A stretch of 64,000 nt of DNA, taken from Syngnathus acus. Its lineage: Eukaryota > Chordata > Actinopteri > Syngnathiformes > Syngnathidae. The translations under genes and the position numbers were made by a program. Under the pieces are notes generated by a model that did no database searches, was not told the origin of the DNA, and worked only from the letters and a program-made list of their open reading frames with translations. Of this stretch, positions 13,745-26,297 are shown piece after piece. The first letter of the stretch is position 1, and every line of letters begins with the position of its first letter. Where the stretch lies: positions 11,934,918-11,998,917 of the forward strand of contig NC_051098.1 of assembly GCF_901709675.1 (NCBI RefSeq), written 5' to 3'.

Positions 13745-16700
13745 TCAATTTTCCAGTAACTGGACTATTTCACATTTTCCGTGCCTCTTTGCCACATCGA
13801 GAGGTGTCGCTCCCGAGGAGTCTCGTTGAGTTCTGTTGGCGCCGTTGAGCAGTAGCGCCTTCACAATGGGCGAGTGGCCGTGCTGAGCGGCAATGTGTAA
13901 CGGCGTAGCTTGCGCTGCGCTCGTAGCATTCACATCTGCACGATGAGAAATCAAATGCAGGACGCTGGGGAAGCTGAGACTGGCGCAGGCGACGTGCAAC
14001 GGCGTCCACTGCTCACTCTTCTCTGTCACATTCGGGTCGGCGTGGGCGGCAAGGAGTTTGGCCACCATTTCGGTCTCGCTCTGGTGGCAGGCCAGGTGCA
14101 GAGGAGTCCAATCGTTCTCACCAGGAGCGTTGACGCTAGCACCCAGATTTTTCAGGTCCGTCATGGTGGCTTCGTGCCGCTTTATGACGGCTAGGTGCAT
14201 GGCGGTCCAGCCCTGGTGGGTTCTGGTGTCCGGGCTGGCCCCGTTGGTCAGGAGTTGCCTGCATATGCCTTTGTGGCCATCGAGAGCTGCCAGGTGAAGC
14301 GGAGTGTGTCCTCTTTTGTCCGCGCTATCAACCACAGCGCCGTCCTTCACCAACTGCCGTACGATTCTGTTATGGCCCGCCTTGGCTGACAAGTGAAGAG
14401 GAGTGGACAGGGAGCTGTCAGTAGCGTTGAGATCGGCTCCCTGGGAGAGGAGCAGTTTGGTTATATTGATGTGACCGTAAGTGGCAGCCAGGTGAAGCGG
14501 CGTCCTGTCCTCCACGTCCTCCCGCTCCCCGATCGCCTTGACGGAAAGCCGCGTCAGCAGCAGGCGGACGACCGTTTCGTGGCCGTTCTGGCAGGCCAAG
14601 TGCAGGGGCGTCCAGCCGGATTTTTCACGGGGATCCGCCGTCGCCCCGCGGTCCAACAGTAGACGGATGGCCTTGTCGTCGCCGTTCTGAGCCGCGAAAT
14701 GGACGCCCGTCCACTGGTCATCATCTCCCTGAGTGGGATTGGCGCCATGTTCCAGCAGCAGAGAGATGATATCGTGAAGCCTGCAGAAATGAATATTTAA
14801 GACTTTGAGTTAATTAACTTTCACAATGCAAAACAAAAGTAAACTGGGTAAATATCACTGATGTTGATCAGTCGAAGTCCAGTTGACGATGATCTGATCA
14901 TCGACCACCTTTTTCCAAATGTCATTTAATTGCTCTTGATATTAATCGCAATTAATTTACTGGGGATCCAATAAAAGTTCCCAAGCCACCCATAAATTAA
15001 CTTTTTTTTTTCCGCCCAATTCGTAAATGTGCGTGCAAAGACTTGCCTTGTCCTACCTGACTGCGCATTTCACACCGTCTGCTACCAGACAATACCGGGC
15101 AATCCCTCAAAGCAACCACAATTACTTAACAACTCAAAAAAAAAAAAAAAAACCCTGCCACCACAAGTCCTTCTGCGTACTGCATAGTTAATGAACTGCT
15201 ATCACGCCCATCCCAAATATCAGACACAGTGAGATACCATTACAGATTCCCTGTAATGGCTTTTCAGCCTTGGTGTCAATTCAAGTTAGTATTTCCACAT
15301 CGCAGGGAGACAGGCTGGACCTGCGAGAACGCACGTCTACGTCAAAAGGTTACAAGTGACCTTGTTTTTTCCAGATTTTGTTATTTACTGACAAAACCGA
15401 CTGCTCATGCCATCCCCTTGCTACATGCCTGACCTTTTCCAAACAATATTATTCTTTAACCAATGTTGTATACCGATGCAGTACAGACCTGTTGAGGACA
15501 GCTACAATCAAAGGTGTGTAGCCTTTCGCCATGACACAATCAACTTCAGCGCCCAGACTCAAGACGTGCTCCACGCTCTTGACATCCCCGCTGGCCACCG
15601 TGTAGTGCAGGAGACTCTTTTTGCCGTTAAATTGTGTGCTCACGTGCTCCCGCTTCACAGACGATCGGAAACTACCGAAATCCTTCTTAAAGAGGAACGA
15701 GAGCACGTTGTCCTTGCCGCATTGTTCTTCTGTCAAATGAGAGCAAAGGGCGTTGTGGTTACACGAGTATGATGCCCTTCAAGTCAAGTCAGGTCAAGTA
15801 TGTCGTCCGCTATGTAAACTTTGGAAGGGAAACAAACTTTAAGAATGTTGTAGCAGCGGAATGTTGGGTACACGGAATTTAATTTCTGGGTCAAGGTCAA
15901 CCAACAACATTCCTGGCTGAGGATCCATTATGTGCTTTTCTGTGTTTACCTGGAGGAAGGTCGGGAAAGTGAGGCGAATAAATCTAAGAGGAAAATGACA
16001 ATGAAAAGAAAACATTAGAAATGTTTTTTTGCATAGACGCTACTCGTTAAGTTTTACTTCACGCAGAAAAACAAACCATTAAATCAGTTTGGTCCTACAT
16101 TAGGAATACATTAGCTCTAAAGGGCCAAAACAAAACAAAAAACTCTCGGCTACTGGATGCATAGAGGTCATTTTAGATTTTTTTTTCTAGGCTTTTGTGT
16201 CAAAGAAAGAATTATACCAATTCCAACATATATTTGAAAGATAACCAAGGCCCAGCTGTTCAAAGATATTCCGAACAAATTTTGGCTAAAGGATTGAATC
16301 GATTCTTAAAAATTTATCGTTCAAATTACCCAAATGCGGATTCTTAAATCAGGTTAGATCCTGTTATACTATTCTGATTTTATAAGATTTTATAACTTCA
16401 ATCTCTGAACATGGATACCAGCGGATCAACAGTACAAAAGGAAATCTGCTTTTGACTGGCAATCGTATAATCTTTAAATGCATCTTATTCTCTAGAAATT
16501 ACTGGATACCAATTTGTGAGTAAATTAAAACCAGATTACCATCATTCCAATATGGCTACTTTGTGACGTTTCACTTATGTGAGATAAGGTGCCTTTGCTC
16601 AATAAAGGTTGAAAACACTGTACCAGACAGTGTGACCTCTTTTGTGTTTACACTTATCAAACTGAATTAACTTTATAGGTGCTGGGAAAGTCCAAACTGT

Positions 16701-19700
16701 GTCCATTTTCTCTGCTGCGGTCGAAATCGATTGGTCCGGGGATCTTCAAGACTTCACTTAGGGCCTCTGTTTTCCTCACAGTTTCTGCAAGAAAACAACA
16801 GCAGTCAAGTATCGGCCTGAATTTGCCTAATTAAAACTGATTATGCATTTATTAGTGACTCTAAAATCCCGGTGGAATCTCATCATCGTTGTCGCAATAT
16901 TATAGAGTGTACCTTCACGCATGACTTGCGAGTTAATGCTCGCATCGAGAGTCTATGTTATTAGCTACCGTTCATGAATAAACATGATTTTGTGAGGTGT
17001 AAGAGCTTGTTTGAACAAAGTTGTGCTAGATGTATCGTCTGATGGCCTTTTAAAAGCCCCCCATGTCATTCATGCGTAACACGCAGTGACAAAAAAACAA
17101 CTTCGCCTAGAAAAAAAAGCAATTAAACACATGACAAATCGGCGTTGATGGAGCCAATTGCAGGTTATTAGCGCTTCTCAGTCTTTGTCACAGCTTGGAA
17201 AGTGACTGCTGGTAGTACAAATACATTTTATGGGTGGCTTGTAAATTTCTTTTTGAATGCCATGCATGGATACTGATACATTTATTTTTAAAGATTCAAT
17301 AAAACACCCCATTAGGATATAAAATGAGGCTTTACAATTATGAAAATTTGAAACACCCCTTCAGCACCAGATGTTTGGATTTTGGACTAAATCCGGTCCG
17401 ACCGTCTTGGACTTTATTTAGTGCGGAAATAGATGTTGAAATTTAGTGCCAAAATAACAGTTGATAAATGGGTTGTGTTTAGCCCGTCCAATTATAGTCC
17501 AAAAAATAGCCGTTGATAAATGGGTCTTTTTGAAGACGTCTTTCCAACAACATTGACGTCTTTTCACCTTTCACTTTTTGACCAAGATGGGGTTTTTTTT
17601 CAACGATATGAAAATGTCTTTTGCTTTTCAACCAAAATCAGAAATTTTCTGGACAGTTACCACGAATGTCTTTTTAAAAAAATGTTCAACCAGTTTTTGC
17701 TGAGTGTGCAGTTTCTACAGATGTGTCCACTGAATTAGCTGGAAACTTTTCTCTAATGTATCCTCCTGCACACATTCTCGAAGAACAGCAAGTGCTCAAT
17801 AGTCAGCAAATGTCGGGTTAGCCACAATTGCAATAATATATGCAAGTCTGTTTCATACACAGTTAATGAATAAGCTGGTGTATATAAATGTTGTATGTGG
17901 ACGGACTAGTCTGTACCTTTTATGCGGGTGTCAATTGACTGTCTGGCCTTTTCACGAGTTGTGAATGAGATTGGATAGATTGCAGCAAACATCATTTTTC
18001 CAGTGCAAAGCGTTCTCTTGCTTAAAAAGTACCCATTCAAGGCTGGCATAAAATTGCAGGAAAAAAAACAGGTTATGTACCTGAGAACGGTGGCCTATTT
18101 TCTTGTTCCTGATCCCAGCACTGCTTCATGATGCTGATCATCTGATCACACTCACGTGGCCTCTGCTCAGGCATGATCTCCACGCAGGGTCTCCTGCCAT
18201 GTGACACATTTAAGAGCACGGTGGTCATGCTGCACCCTGTAGCCACAAAATAGATGTCAGCCAAGACGGTGGAAAAGTAATTGGTCATGCATGTCCATAC
18301 TAACTTAAACCTCTTAAGAATACAATTGTGTGATGGTTGAAGGCAGGACCATTTCCAAATGGGATTTACAGTATATGTTGCCTTTGTTGACGGAGAAGCC
18401 AATTTACACGGTGAGAAATTTATGAGAAATGCTGCTTTCTTTTATACAAATAATGCATGTGCAATGGAAGGCCAGTCGTAAAAGCATAGGCACTGATCGA
18501 ATGGTTTGTTGTTGTTTTCAAATTCTATGAAGCCAATAACGCGAAAGCAAGGTCTACTTATTATTCTTGTTTTGTTTGCTTGTCCCTATCGTTTGTTTAT
18601 TTTTTTTACACAGCGTATGAGCTGAATTTATTCCTACCTGTATATGGCTTTTGTTGTGTCAGAATCTCCCAGATTACTATTCCAAAGCTGTCGATGAAAG
18701 GAGTGAGAGAGTTTTAAATTACCATTTTCATTTGATTTGCATGTAGTACAACCCAAATCCCACATGAGGTCAATTAGGCTACATCACATTGAAATATGAA
18801 ATTACTTGTAGTCTGCAACAAAGGGGAGTGCTGTACAATGTTGGAGAATTTCCCGTGTGATTTAAAAGTCACCTGTACACATCGAAGGAAAGTCCAGGAG
18901 GTTCACAGGACTGAGTGAAAATCTCAGGAGGAATGTAGCTGAGATTCCCTCTTGCAATCAAATGCTCCATAAACAACTTCTTGTCTGTTCCTTCTTCACA
19001 ATGGATAAGACTAAAGTCTGAAATCTAAAAAAAACATCAAAATGATCTGAATCAGAAAATCGGTTTTGATTCAAAAGATGGGTGCATGGAATCCAAACAA
19101 ATCATATCGTTCCGAATTAAATAAATTAAGATGCACGACAAACTTTTTGGGGGGAAAGATCTTTGAAGAAAACACCTACAGTATTCTTGACCAATTTATT
19201 CATTCTGTAAAATGACAACGAGCAACTGATTGCATCGTACCCTACCGTACCATATCGACTCCAATCGTAATCCGACAGAATCAAACCAAATCGTTCCACT
19301 TTCAGATCAATCGTACCGAGACACTGACCTTGACATGAAGATGGGCATCTATTAGTATATTGGATGGTTTCAGGTTGAGATGGAGTAATGGGGGTTGCAG
19401 GCTGTGGAGGAAGTTCATGCCCATGGAAGCCTCGTGAATGATTTGGAACTTCTTGGGCCACATCAGATTGTGACTATTCAGGAGGGTAGTCAAGGATCCA
19501 TTACTCATGTACTCCATTACAATGGCAGGCACGTCGATGCAGAAACCATAGACCGACACCAGGTACTTGAATTTAACTTTTGCTATGTTGGACGCATCCT
19601 CCATCAGTTTTCTGGAAAAAGAAGGCATAATGGTACAATACAGTAAAGAATATAAATATATTATATAAATATGAAGTCTCTTGTAGCTACCCACCTGCAA

Positions 19701-19879
19701 TGGTTATTTGTACCCACGGTTGTGTCAAAGACTTTAAGGGCGCAAACCTCCCGCCAAAGCTTGATCTTGACTTGATAGACCTGTCCAAATTTGCCTTCTC
19801 CAACTTTAGTCCAGTCCGTCTCAAAGTCGTTCTTTTCAAAGCTCCTGAAGGGTACAGGAGCCGCGTCCAAAGCGTCCAT
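13745..19879 (-). CDS. ankk1: Ankyrin repeat and kinase domain-containing protein 1 (RIP-kinase family)
   Basis: Nine coding exons on the minus strand: 19695-19879, 19329-19611, 18873-19024, 18638-18687, 18081-18236, 16672-16784, 15950-15983, 15489-15729, 13745-14780. They sum to 2,250 nt (749 aa; human is about 765). The start is the ATG at 19879 (MDALDAAP); a longer reading upstream would need a TTG. Residues 20-280 are a kinase fold with glycine loop GEGKFGQVYQ (27-36) and ALK lysine 49. The catalytic-loop H-x-D reads HLN (139-141) and DFG reads DFS (159-161), so phosphotransfer is doubtful. After a linker of about 75 residues come 12 ankyrin repeats with TPLHLA cores (residues about 350-745), most in the single last exon. 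The donor of exon 6 is weak (AAA|GTTAAT) but phase requires it. The gene is tail-to-tail with drd2 and head-to-tail with ttc12, as in tetrapods. It is a cytoplasmic signalling or scaffold protein by family. Confidence 0.93.
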
Positions 19880-20130
19880 GAGTGTTGTACTCCACTTTAC
19901 GCAAACTCCGTGAAGGCCCTCGCTTTCTAATCCCAATCGTTAACGGGGTTATTCCTCATTGTCCCGTCGACCGGCGTCGCCCACGGATGTGTGAAAAATG
20001 CATCGCGTGGATCCAAAATCAAGTGCGTGTCTGAAATGCGGATTGAGTCAACTGTTATGTGGGAGAAACCTTGTCTTGAAAACCGGTTTGCGAGTTTGCA
20101 GTGAATGTTACAAAACCGGTTTTGGACTGA
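19880..20130 (-). promoter_or_regulatory. Presumed 5' flank and promoter of ankk1
   Basis: Immediately upstream of the ankk1 start. It contains a mildly GC-rich stretch with CpGs (around 19960-20010) but no TATA box I would trust. Position is the only support. Confidence 0.3.
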
Positions 20131-21130
20131 CACTGCAGATACACTTTTCAGTTCTCTCCGGTATCAGCACATATTTACACAATGGTATTCAAAAGTGGGA
20201 TACTGGGACACTTTGGCACAACTCTTGATGTGTTTGCTTTTATTTATTGATTTTTTTTTTTTACAATTCTGTCAAACTCACAAACAATATTTTTCATTGC
20301 AGTGAAGATAAACATTACAGAAGGATCTTCTGGACATGGTATTAGATAAATATTCATTCTGAACTGCTGTTATATTGCAAATTTGTATAGCATTGATGGT
20401 TTCTAAAATTGTGGTGCGAACATGGTGGTATTAGGCAGTGGATTAAGTCCCCACTGAAGGTCTAAGTACCTAATACCATGGCTCCCGACAGCGTATTATA
20501 GATTTCGTTTTCCCCACTCATCTCTGAACAATTTGAACTCCGAAGGCTAACAAGTGAGTAGTGTACACTATTAGGTTAACTGTTGTTTCCTTGACAACGT
20601 GGGAACAGAACAAGGGACATTTAAAGGAAATGATTTATTACGTTTGTGGTCCATTGGTAAATCCGTAATGTAACTTGATGCAAGTCTTCCCAATTTTCCC
20701 TTTCTTAAGTAAGGCCACTATCCACAAAACTTAGACTTACAATTTATCTGTTGATTTTAAAAAATAATACACCTTTAAAATGCTGAGTTAAACCCCCAAT
20801 TAGAGTTAAAAACCGAAGTCGGTCTAAATTTTAAGGGCATATAATGTTTGTTTGCTTTTAATTTGGACTTTGTTTTGTTTTTCTTGTCCCTTTTGGCAGT
20901 ATTGTGATTTCCTTGGTTTCGCTGTCTTTGTATTCATCATTTGATCATTTCTCCCACCTGTTCTTGTTAGCCCCGCCCCTTGTGTCTTCCAATCAGCTCC
21001 TTCCTTCTTGTCTCATCCAGGTATTCCCCATTGCCTTGTCAGTTTGTTGGTATTTAGTTCCCTCCTTTCTGTTAGCTCTTTGTTGCGTCATTGTCATTTC
21101 TCCCTTGCCATATGTGCTCTGTGGTGTTAT

Positions 21131-21240
21131 CAGAATCAGCTTTATTGACCAAGTTTGTGCATGCCAAACAGGGAATTTGACTCCAGTTGATCTCAGCCTC
21201 TGTACAACATTTAAGTGACTCACAACATTCAGGTAACTAA
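21131..21240 (+). repeat. Dispersed fish retroelement fragment
   Basis: The stretch starting ATCAGAATCAGCTTTATTGA, with AAACAGGGAATTTGACTCC downstream, matches the layout of a very common fish repeat (TCAGAATCAGCTTTATTGG, then CAAGGAATTTGACTCCGG). It is about 110 bp, decayed and non-coding. Confidence 0.5.
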
Positions 21241-22975
21241 CAATCATGGAGTAATGGAGAGCAGAATGTTATTGCACAGTGATGTCTCTGATTTTGTTCT
21301 CTTGTTTTTTTAGTTTTGCCATGACCATTTTTTTTCCCCCATCAATTCAAACCATTTTGATTGAAGCCATTCCCTGCTTCATTGCTTCCCTGCACATGGG
21401 TCCACCATTCCCAGATACCTGAGGAAAGAAAAATAAAAGTATTCTAAACAACAATTAAATCAATTCAGGATACTTCTCTTGGCATACCCCCTTAAGTCTT
21501 TCATTGGAATTTAAACAAAACTCTTGCTCAGTGTGCCAATGTCTCTCTGAGATAAATTGTATGCTGTGGATTATCTGGGCACACATCTGAAGGCTAACTG
21601 CTCTCTTTCAATGGAGGCAAAAATGAAGATGAATCATTTCCTGGAGTCTATTTAATGTCAAAGAAGTGCAAAGCTTTTCTTTGTCTATGAAAGCAAACAC
21701 CTTAATTCTCAAGTGTTGACTGGGAGTCCTGGAAACATGTGCCAGGTTGTTCTCTTACTAAACACTTGTCAAACTGGTTTCCCTTGTTTTTGAATATGAC
21801 TGACACGGAACATATGTAATTTACACAGTTACGTACGTATCTTACATTATCAACATCTTATGTATTGTTTTCTGGAAGACTCAAGTTGCTTTTCCAGTAA
21901 GGCACGGTTGGGGCCAGCCCCAGGCTTTTGGTGGCGCGTACTAGATAAGATTTTCTATAGCCCCAAAATGTTTACAGCACAGCTGGCAAATCACGCGACC
22001 ACAATTATGTTCGGTTGGCTCGATACAGGAGATGTCTCGCGTTACCCAACGTCTCGTATTACCTTGTTTTCTCACAGGGTTGGATCTATATATGAGCAGG
22101 CAGGAATGTTGAGGGGGATCATGTGACAGTTTTTATAAAAATTTTGTTTGCAAAAAACTTTCCCTGAAATGGGAAAATTCTGATTGCACAAGCTCAGTCA
22201 AACAAACAATGAAATAAAAATAAAAATAAGGGTTCAATAGAAGTCATGACAACGCATAATTGGCAGTGATATAAACAAAGCTTACGGTATATTATCAAAC
22301 GAAGAATTGTCAACTTTGAAAAGTTGCCCAACTTTAAATGATTAATATTTTTGCTGTATTGAAATATTCAAATCTCTCCTTTTCTTCCTGTTTCAATTAG
22401 AGCTTAGTTTTCCTTGGCTTCCTCTCAATGCTGCATTCTACATATATTTTTGTTTTTTCTTTTTCAGTGGTGTTTTGCCACAATGTCTGTCTGTCTCTAT
22501 ATTTGGAGGGACAAACGGACGATTTAAACTTTGTGCTTTATGAGATTTGGATTAGTCGGTCTTCTTAAAAAGTGAGTTGTTCTTTGCCACCTATGTTTCT
22601 ATTTCCACCTTCTGTTGGGTTTAACAGGGATTATCACCACAGTTCTCTTTTGTGCAGAATTTCCAGGGGACATGAAGTGTTTTGTCGCCTGAGACAAATT
22701 CAAGCATGCACAATTATAGTAACACGGTGACACACAGAGAAGAAATAGTGTGCCTGTATACAGCAAGTTACAATTGGACATTTTGAAACACATAAATATT
22801 TGGGCCATCTCCCGTGGGTTTTGTCATCCAGAGTACATTTAGATTTCATGTGGCTCCGACTGTGAGCACAAAGCACTGCTTATGACATTCGCAATCGTGA
22901 GCAACCCCAGCAGTTCATTCCACTTTGTTGTAAAAGTAATTGATTGTGATTTTCGGCAGACAGATTGTGTCTCAT

Positions 22976-22998
22976 GGGGGGGGGGGGGGGGGGGGGGG
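22976..22998. repeat. Poly-G run (23 nt)
   Basis: Uninterrupted G homopolymer on the plus strand, followed by TGACGGG. Its length is prone to polymorphism and sequencing error. Confidence 0.95.
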
Positions 22999-23559
22999 TG
23001 ACGGGTTTGATTTCTACAGTCATTGACACTGTTATCCTTTCTGACTGTGTGAGTCTTGTTTGAAAGTGAGGTTGACATAATGAATAATTCTTGTCTAATG
23101 GGACTCATTGTCTCTCTCTTCTATTGGATTCGCATTGCTGCCCTGTGCTCGGTGAGCAATTTGCATGCGGGATGATTTATATTCAGAGATGTCCAGAGAA
23201 GACACGAGAAGACTCACTGATGACATAACTGTAAAAGTGGTTTAGCTGGTGTGATAAGTGTTACATGTATTCGGCAAAACAGGTTGAAAGGCGCGTAAAA
23301 TATTTGGACAAGATGTCTTGGATAGCTACCAAGAATTATTCGATTATCGTATTCAGTGTTTTTCTGGAGACAAAGTATGCCGTTATTTCATGATTTTTTT
23401 TGGGGGGGGAAACCAAAATGGAAGAAAACTGGCATCACAAAGCAAATTGTACTTGACCTTAGAGGTTCAACCTTAGCAAAGTTTCACTCGCCCAAGGCAG
23501 TCACTCCGTTTTCAACGGTTTGCATTGGAACGTCCAAATCCACCTCCGTATGCAGGTGT

Positions 23560-23870
23560 TGCGATCGATGAATTTAACATTCACCGGCGGCCGCGGTTTC
23601 ACGCTCTACCAACTCGCACGATTATACGGGACTGACTCGTGGATTGATGTTCCAATGAAAACCTCGAGCTCGTGATCGGATTGTTGATACGCTACCTACG
23701 GGCGAGAAGTCTATCTTCATCGATGGAAGTTGCATGTTGTCGGGCGGCCGAACGCATTTGCAGGCTCCACCACGCCGGGGCGAGCTCTCAACCCTTAATA
23801 TCCTCTATTAACTGACCTCTTTAAAATCCTTCATCGGTTTATTGCCGGCTTTGAGGACGTGGAATAGACC
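23560..23870 (+). pseudogene. Degenerate piggyBac-like transposase fragment (tentative)
   Basis: This is a patch with many CpGs and higher GC than its surroundings. One frame reads DRIVDTLPTGEKSIFIDG (from about 23672), resembling the LVxxLPxGxxxxFxDxFFTS block of piggyBac-type transposases. A shifted frame just upstream reads ENLEL, where those proteins have NLGLG. Stops and frame changes interrupt it, so it is not a working gene. The assignment rests on one short motif. Confidence 0.3.
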
Positions 23871-26281
23871 CCAAAAAAATTCAAGTGTGGTGGCCACTAA
23901 AGAGACACTCATTGCCGCACTCTTAGCATAGTGAATACTTGGATGTGGGTCACTTCATCACTAATGAGCTTTAAGCACGATTTAATGAAATCGGTATACA
24001 ATAGCAACTTTTTGTGTGTTTCTCAAGACAAATTAACATATGAAGGAATGCTATAATGCGATAAGTGATGCATAGGAAGGATATCGATATTAGCGAGTCC
24101 CCCAACGCACCCCGTATTTCAGCATGTGTGGTTCTGCAGGATGTTGGAAATGCATCCTACAGTCTGAAATGTCACACACAGACTTTCACCGTCATTAGTT
24201 GACTTATTCTCACACTAGTCTGCATGGTAATTGATAATTAGCCTTCAGGAAAAATGCTAGATTGTTATCACGATGCCTCCTCTCTATCCGTGCGTATTTT
24301 GGCGGGTCTTTGTTACTCCAAGGGAGGACTTTTATGACTTTAAACGTGGCGAGATCAGTTTTGATGATTACAATTATATAATTAATCCCCACAGGAAATT
24401 AATTTTCCCCATTACCATGCTGGAAGCAAATGGATAGCATTCATATGGCAGACAGCGACTTTAGTGGATCGCTCAAGGGCACTGGCATCTCTCTAGAACC
24501 AAATTTGAAACGTTACAACCAACTAGTGAATCAAATAGCTGAAACGGGATCAATCCTACTTCAACGCACCTATTTATTCATCGTGCTGGGACTCAATGGT
24601 CACCAATCGAGAGTGCAGCAGACCACGATTCAAAATGAAGACTTGAAATATAACTGAAAAAAAACATGAATATGCGAATTCTCTGCCGACCGGTGAATAA
24701 GTGGTGGTCGAATGTACTCCCAGGTCTATATTCTTTATCCTCTGGATGGAATATTGCAATACTGAGGAGCTGAGATTGAGCAAAAATGTGGGCAAAAAAA
24801 AAAAAAAATTGAGTCCGCAGGAAATGACTGGCATATAATTTCAATGTTAAATTATTTATTTATTTTTTATTTGATTATTTAATTATTTATTGTATCATAT
24901 CTCAAAGCACCACTATATGTGGAAAAACTCAAGAAAGGTAGACAATAAAAGCTAGAGAGCCTCTGAGAAATAGACCCCTAATACTATTTGTGTACAATAG
25001 ACAGGGAGCCTCTTGACTGGATCACCAAGAGCAAACTGAATAATTGATTTAGTCGATGGTTTGCATTGGGGCGAATAGACAGAAAACAACATACAGAATC
25101 AAAGAGGAGAATCTTTGTTTCATAACCAAACTGCAGGCATGAGAGACAACCGCAACAGATGCGATGTGGGAATCAGGCAAAAAAAGTATTTCTGGAAGCA
25201 TGGGAAAAGCAGAGTGAGTAACAAGTGGCTCATCTGTTCCATTTGAAGATTTCTGAGGCGATTTTTGTATGAATGCCACACATGCAAGTCAATGTCATGT
25301 GTGAACAAGCCATCTGGGCTTTCAGTTAAGAAGATTAAAAAGGTTAATTACAAGTTTTTGTCTTAATGTTTGATAACGTTCCAGATGCAAAGGGATGAGA
25401 AGGGCATGCGACATAGAAAGCGACCCCGAGGGACGCGCAAGCTATCATCTGATCCGTCTCTTGTTTTCATAATTGCAAAGATGGCATCTGTCCCCGACTT
25501 CTTTGTTTCTATCGCTATCGGCTGCTTGCACAATTTACTTTGAAAATTTTTCTCGCCCCAAAATAATAATTAATAACACGGCGGTATGCCTTTGACGCAC
25601 CAATAATTGTCTCAAGGTGACAATTGTGGCCCTGAAGTGCGCGAAACTAACCTTGCTTATTCAATCCAGTTTTGCTTGTCAATTTACTTTTTTTGCTTTT
25701 CTAGCTTCAATAGACGGCTTGTTGATTTTTTTTTTTTATTGATGTTAATGAGATGAAAGGTCCAAAGCAAGAGCTGAAGGTAAAATTGCAAAATCTTTGA
25801 ACGTACAAAAGATGTTTTCCTTGAAACAGTTCTTAAAAGTGATTTTGAACTACGATATGATCTGTCTGTCCACGTTTAAATTCTTGGAAAACTTATTTCA
25901 AGAAATTCATGTCTCACTGAGAACCCATGCACATTTGACGACAGAGGTGAACAACATATTCACATTAGCTTATACAATAAATTGATTCTTTTTATAATCC
26001 AATTTTTAATTGTAAAGGATATATATATATATTATATACAGCATTTTACTAAGCATTGGTGAGCAATTCTAAGTGTATAAATGGAAAAGTCTAGCTTTGG
26101 GCTGGCCTTCAATTCCCCTTTTTCTCTTTACCCGTCTGAGTCAAATGCAGACATGACTAATTAATAGATACATAAATACAGTATATTCATTCACAAATAC
26201 TGAAGTAGGTTTTTTTTTTTTTTTTTACTTCCATTGGCTTTAACCTTGTGTTAACACATTTGAATTTCTCTCATCGAGTTT

Positions 26282-26297
26282 CCCCCCCCCCCCCCCC
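26282..26297. repeat. Poly-C run (16 nt)
   Basis: Uninterrupted C homopolymer on the plus strand, close to a T run at about 26211-26226. Confidence 0.95.

Noticed and set aside
19880-19936. Longer N-terminus of ankk1 beginning at 19936
   Set aside because: That reading begins at a TTG, not an ATG. The first ATG in frame is at 19879 and gives an N-terminus of normal length.
25200-26000. Possible small genes in the ankk1-ttc12 spacer
   Set aside because: ORFs of 60-90 codons are at the density expected by chance in AT-rich DNA. No splice partners or motifs were seen.
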